From the NCBI GenBank assembly GCA_964521715.1, contig CAZFSS010000001.1:201300-265299 (forward strand): a stretch of DNA of 64,000 bases, written 5' to 3'. This DNA is from DAOVRD01 sp964521715. GTDB lineage: Bacteria; Planctomycetota; Brocadiia; SM23-32. This document shows, piece after piece, positions 62,843 through 64,000 of this stretch. The notes below the pieces were generated by a model. That model worked only from the letters and a program-made list of their open reading frames with translations. It searched no databases and was not told the origin of the DNA. Position numbers and translations under genes: made by a program. Positions within the stretch are counted from its first letter, which is position 1. Each line of letters begins with the position of its first letter.

Positions 62843-62871
62843 TTGAGAAGGCGAGCGCGCCGCCGTATCAT
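62843..62871 (+). promoter_or_regulatory. Promoter of the 62954 gene
   Basis: TTGAGA (62843-62848), 17-base spacer, TATCAT (62866-62871). Divergent from the promoter at 62801-62829 with an identical -10. Confidence 0.55.
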
Positions 62872-62953
62872 CGCGGGCCTTCGTGGCGGAACCATCACGC
62901 GGGCTCCCGGCGGAGCCCACACGCGTAAGAGAGGAGGCCGGAAAGAGGTGGCG

Positions 62954-63508
62954 ATGAACGGCAACGAGAGCAGCGACCCGCTGGCCCGTCTTCGGCGTCT
63001 GGCCAACGACGCCGGCGGTCTGATAGCAGAGGCCCTTGCGCCCGTGGACGAGGCGATCCGCGAGATCGGGGTTCCCCTCCGTGCTTCGCATTACGCCGAA
63101 GACTGCCGCGACTGGAACCCGGAGGGCTACGGCTACTACCAGGCGCATGCCAGCCGATTCGCCTTTGCGATCGAGGTCGCGGACGGCAAGGTGAGCGAGT
63201 ACTCCCTCTGCGCGGCGGAGGGGCCGGACGGCACCTGCGGCCTCTACGTCTCCGTATGCGAGTACCACGTGGCGGACGAGAAGCGAAAGAACGAGGACGG
63301 CAGCGAGGAGGTCATCCACCGCAACGTGATCGACAGGATATACCTGGTCCGGCCCGAAACGTTGTCGCTCGCGTTGCGCGCGCAGATGCTGGACGAGCTG
63401 AGCCAGGGCAACTTCCTCAGGGCGTACCGGGAGCACGTCGAGCGGGGCCGGGAGGGCCTGCCGGAGGAGGACCTGTTCCGCTATTGGCTTCCCAAGAAGG
63501 AGGCGTAG
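62954..63508 (+). CDS. Unknown soluble protein, paralogue of the lipoprotein at 1005
   Basis: 184 aa from ATG at 62954 (AGAGGTGG upstream). It has no signal peptide. It shares with the left-end lipoprotein the blocks IAEALAPVDEAI, HYAEDCRDW, YYQAHASRFAFAIEVADG, GLYVSVCE, NVIDRIYLVRPE and ALRAQMLDELSQGNFL. The Cys in DCRDW and in SVCE are kept in both. The family is unknown to me. The next gene starts 71 bases later on the same strand. Confidence 0.75.
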   Translation: MNGNESSDPLARLRRLANDAGGLIAEALAPVDEAIREIGVPLRASHYAEDCRDWNPEGYGYYQAHASRFAFAIEVADGKVSEYSLCAAEGPDGTCGLYVSVCEYHVADEKRKNEDGSEEVIHRNVIDRIYLVRPETLSLALRAQMLDELSQGNFLRAYREHVERGREGLPEEDLFRYWLPKKEA

Positions 63509-63579
63509 CCCCTTCGGTCTCGCGCCAGGTTGGCGGGCGTGCGGTGCTTGGGCCCTTTGAAGTGCAGAGGAGGCAACGA

Positions 63580-63996
63580 GTGAATGCCAAGAATCTGGCT
63601 GTTGTGTCGCTCGCGGGCGCAGGTCTGGTCGTCGCGTATGAGTTGAGTTGGCTCGGCGAGTCCAGACTTGCGCCCGTTCTGGTCGGGCTGGGAGTGTCGG
63701 TGGGACTCCTTGGGGTTGCCTTCTTGACATTGCTCAAACACCCCGGCGATGCGCTTGCGAAGATCCTCCGTGCGGCGGAGGTTGTTGACTGGGACATCGT
63801 CGGAGGAGGAGAGAAGGGGGAAGCAGTCATCAATCTGAGGCGTGCAAACGTGGTACTTGTCGATACCGAAACCGGCCACCAGACGGCGATAGGACCGGGC
63901 TCGATAAGACTGACGGCAAGCGACCACTCGTCAGGCAGAGAGACTCTAGCCTATAGTTTTGCACTTTTCGGGCGTGTGCCCGTGCAGTGGGGGTAA
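63580..63996 (+). CDS. Small membrane protein of unknown function
   Basis: 138 aa from GTG at 63580, with AGGAGG six bases upstream. Two hydrophobic segments (about 5-22 and 30-52) are followed by a soluble part of about 80 residues with KILRAAEVVDWDIVGGGEKGE and several short strands. The codon use of its last third is lower in GC than its neighbours. I do not recognise the family. Confidence 0.62.
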   Translation: MNAKNLAVVSLAGAGLVVAYELSWLGESRLAPVLVGLGVSVGLLGVAFLTLLKHPGDALAKILRAAEVVDWDIVGGGEKGEAVINLRRANVVLVDTETGHQTAIGPGSIRLTASDHSSGRETLAYSFALFGRVPVQWG

Positions 63997-64000
63997 AGAA

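Noticed and set aside
1..64000. CRISPR arrays, rRNA genes, phage or insertion-sequence transposases
   Set aside because: I saw no regularly spaced repeats, rRNA sequence, or transposase/integrase motifs in the window.

Overview
High-GC bacterial chromosome segment. The strongest taxonomic hint is the gene style: many exported multidomain glycoside hydrolases, Planctomycetota/PVC-like in character, together with strictly anaerobic enzymes (an acetyl-CoA synthase beta subunit and a 2-hydroxyacyl-CoA-dehydratase-like reductase with its ATP-driven activator). I read this as an anaerobic polysaccharide degrader; the phylum is a guess.

Layout. 1-2 kb: a PL14/PL20-like jelly-roll gene and an unknown lipoprotein gene, followed by a MITE-like hairpin. 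1.9-3.8 kb: an orphan acetyl-CoA synthase gene behind a promoter whose -10 sits inside an inverted repeat. 4-9.5 kb: a GT83-like mannosyl/arabinosyl-transferase-type membrane protein and a minus-strand sugar-nucleotide set (aminotransferase, epimerase, frameshifted dehydrogenase). 9.5-19.8 kb: a compact selenocysteine locus. On the minus strand lie a secreted protein with an in-frame UGA, a double-cubane-type reductase and its activator, a selenide water dikinase fused to an AhpD-like domain, tRNA-Sec, a small membrane protein with a C-terminal Cys-Pro-Thr-UGA, and a NapH-like polyferredoxin. selA-selB lie divergently on the plus strand. 19.8-62 kb: a polysaccharide-utilisation region with three GH9 paralogues, two convergent GH2-like paralogues, GH5-, GH42- and GH51-like proteins, an SGNH hydrolase and a beta-helix protein. 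It is interrupted by an RND efflux operon (adaptor, pump, TolC-like) behind a strong promoter with two TetR-type palindromes. 61.8-64 kb: second copies of the two gene families seen at the left end, then a small membrane protein.

Main result. Two CDSs continue in frame through UGA (14986-14988 and 10379-10381). Each UGA is followed at nearly the same distance by a 7-8 bp hairpin with the same apical loop, GUGGC. They sit among selA, selB, selC and selD, so I propose both as selenoproteins. The first (460 aa) has the motif FEYG-U-GGTC. The second (125 aa) ends CPT-U-LG, a CxxU redox motif, next to a membrane polyferredoxin. Together with the DCCP-type reductase pair and the SelD-AhpD fusion, this looks like a combined selenium-supply and selenium-use module.

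Transcription. Most genes have upstream boxes close to TTGAC(N)-N17/18-TA(N)3T, which defines the likely housekeeping promoter of this organism. Three genes carry apparent lesions: a -1-type frameshift in the nucleotide-sugar dehydrogenase, one in a GH9 gene, and an in-frame UAG in a GH5 gene. The two frameshifts share the same local octamer. No intergenic stretch exceeds about 300 bases. The longest, 8102-8375 and 32681-32971, hold respectively nothing I recognise and two divergent promoters.
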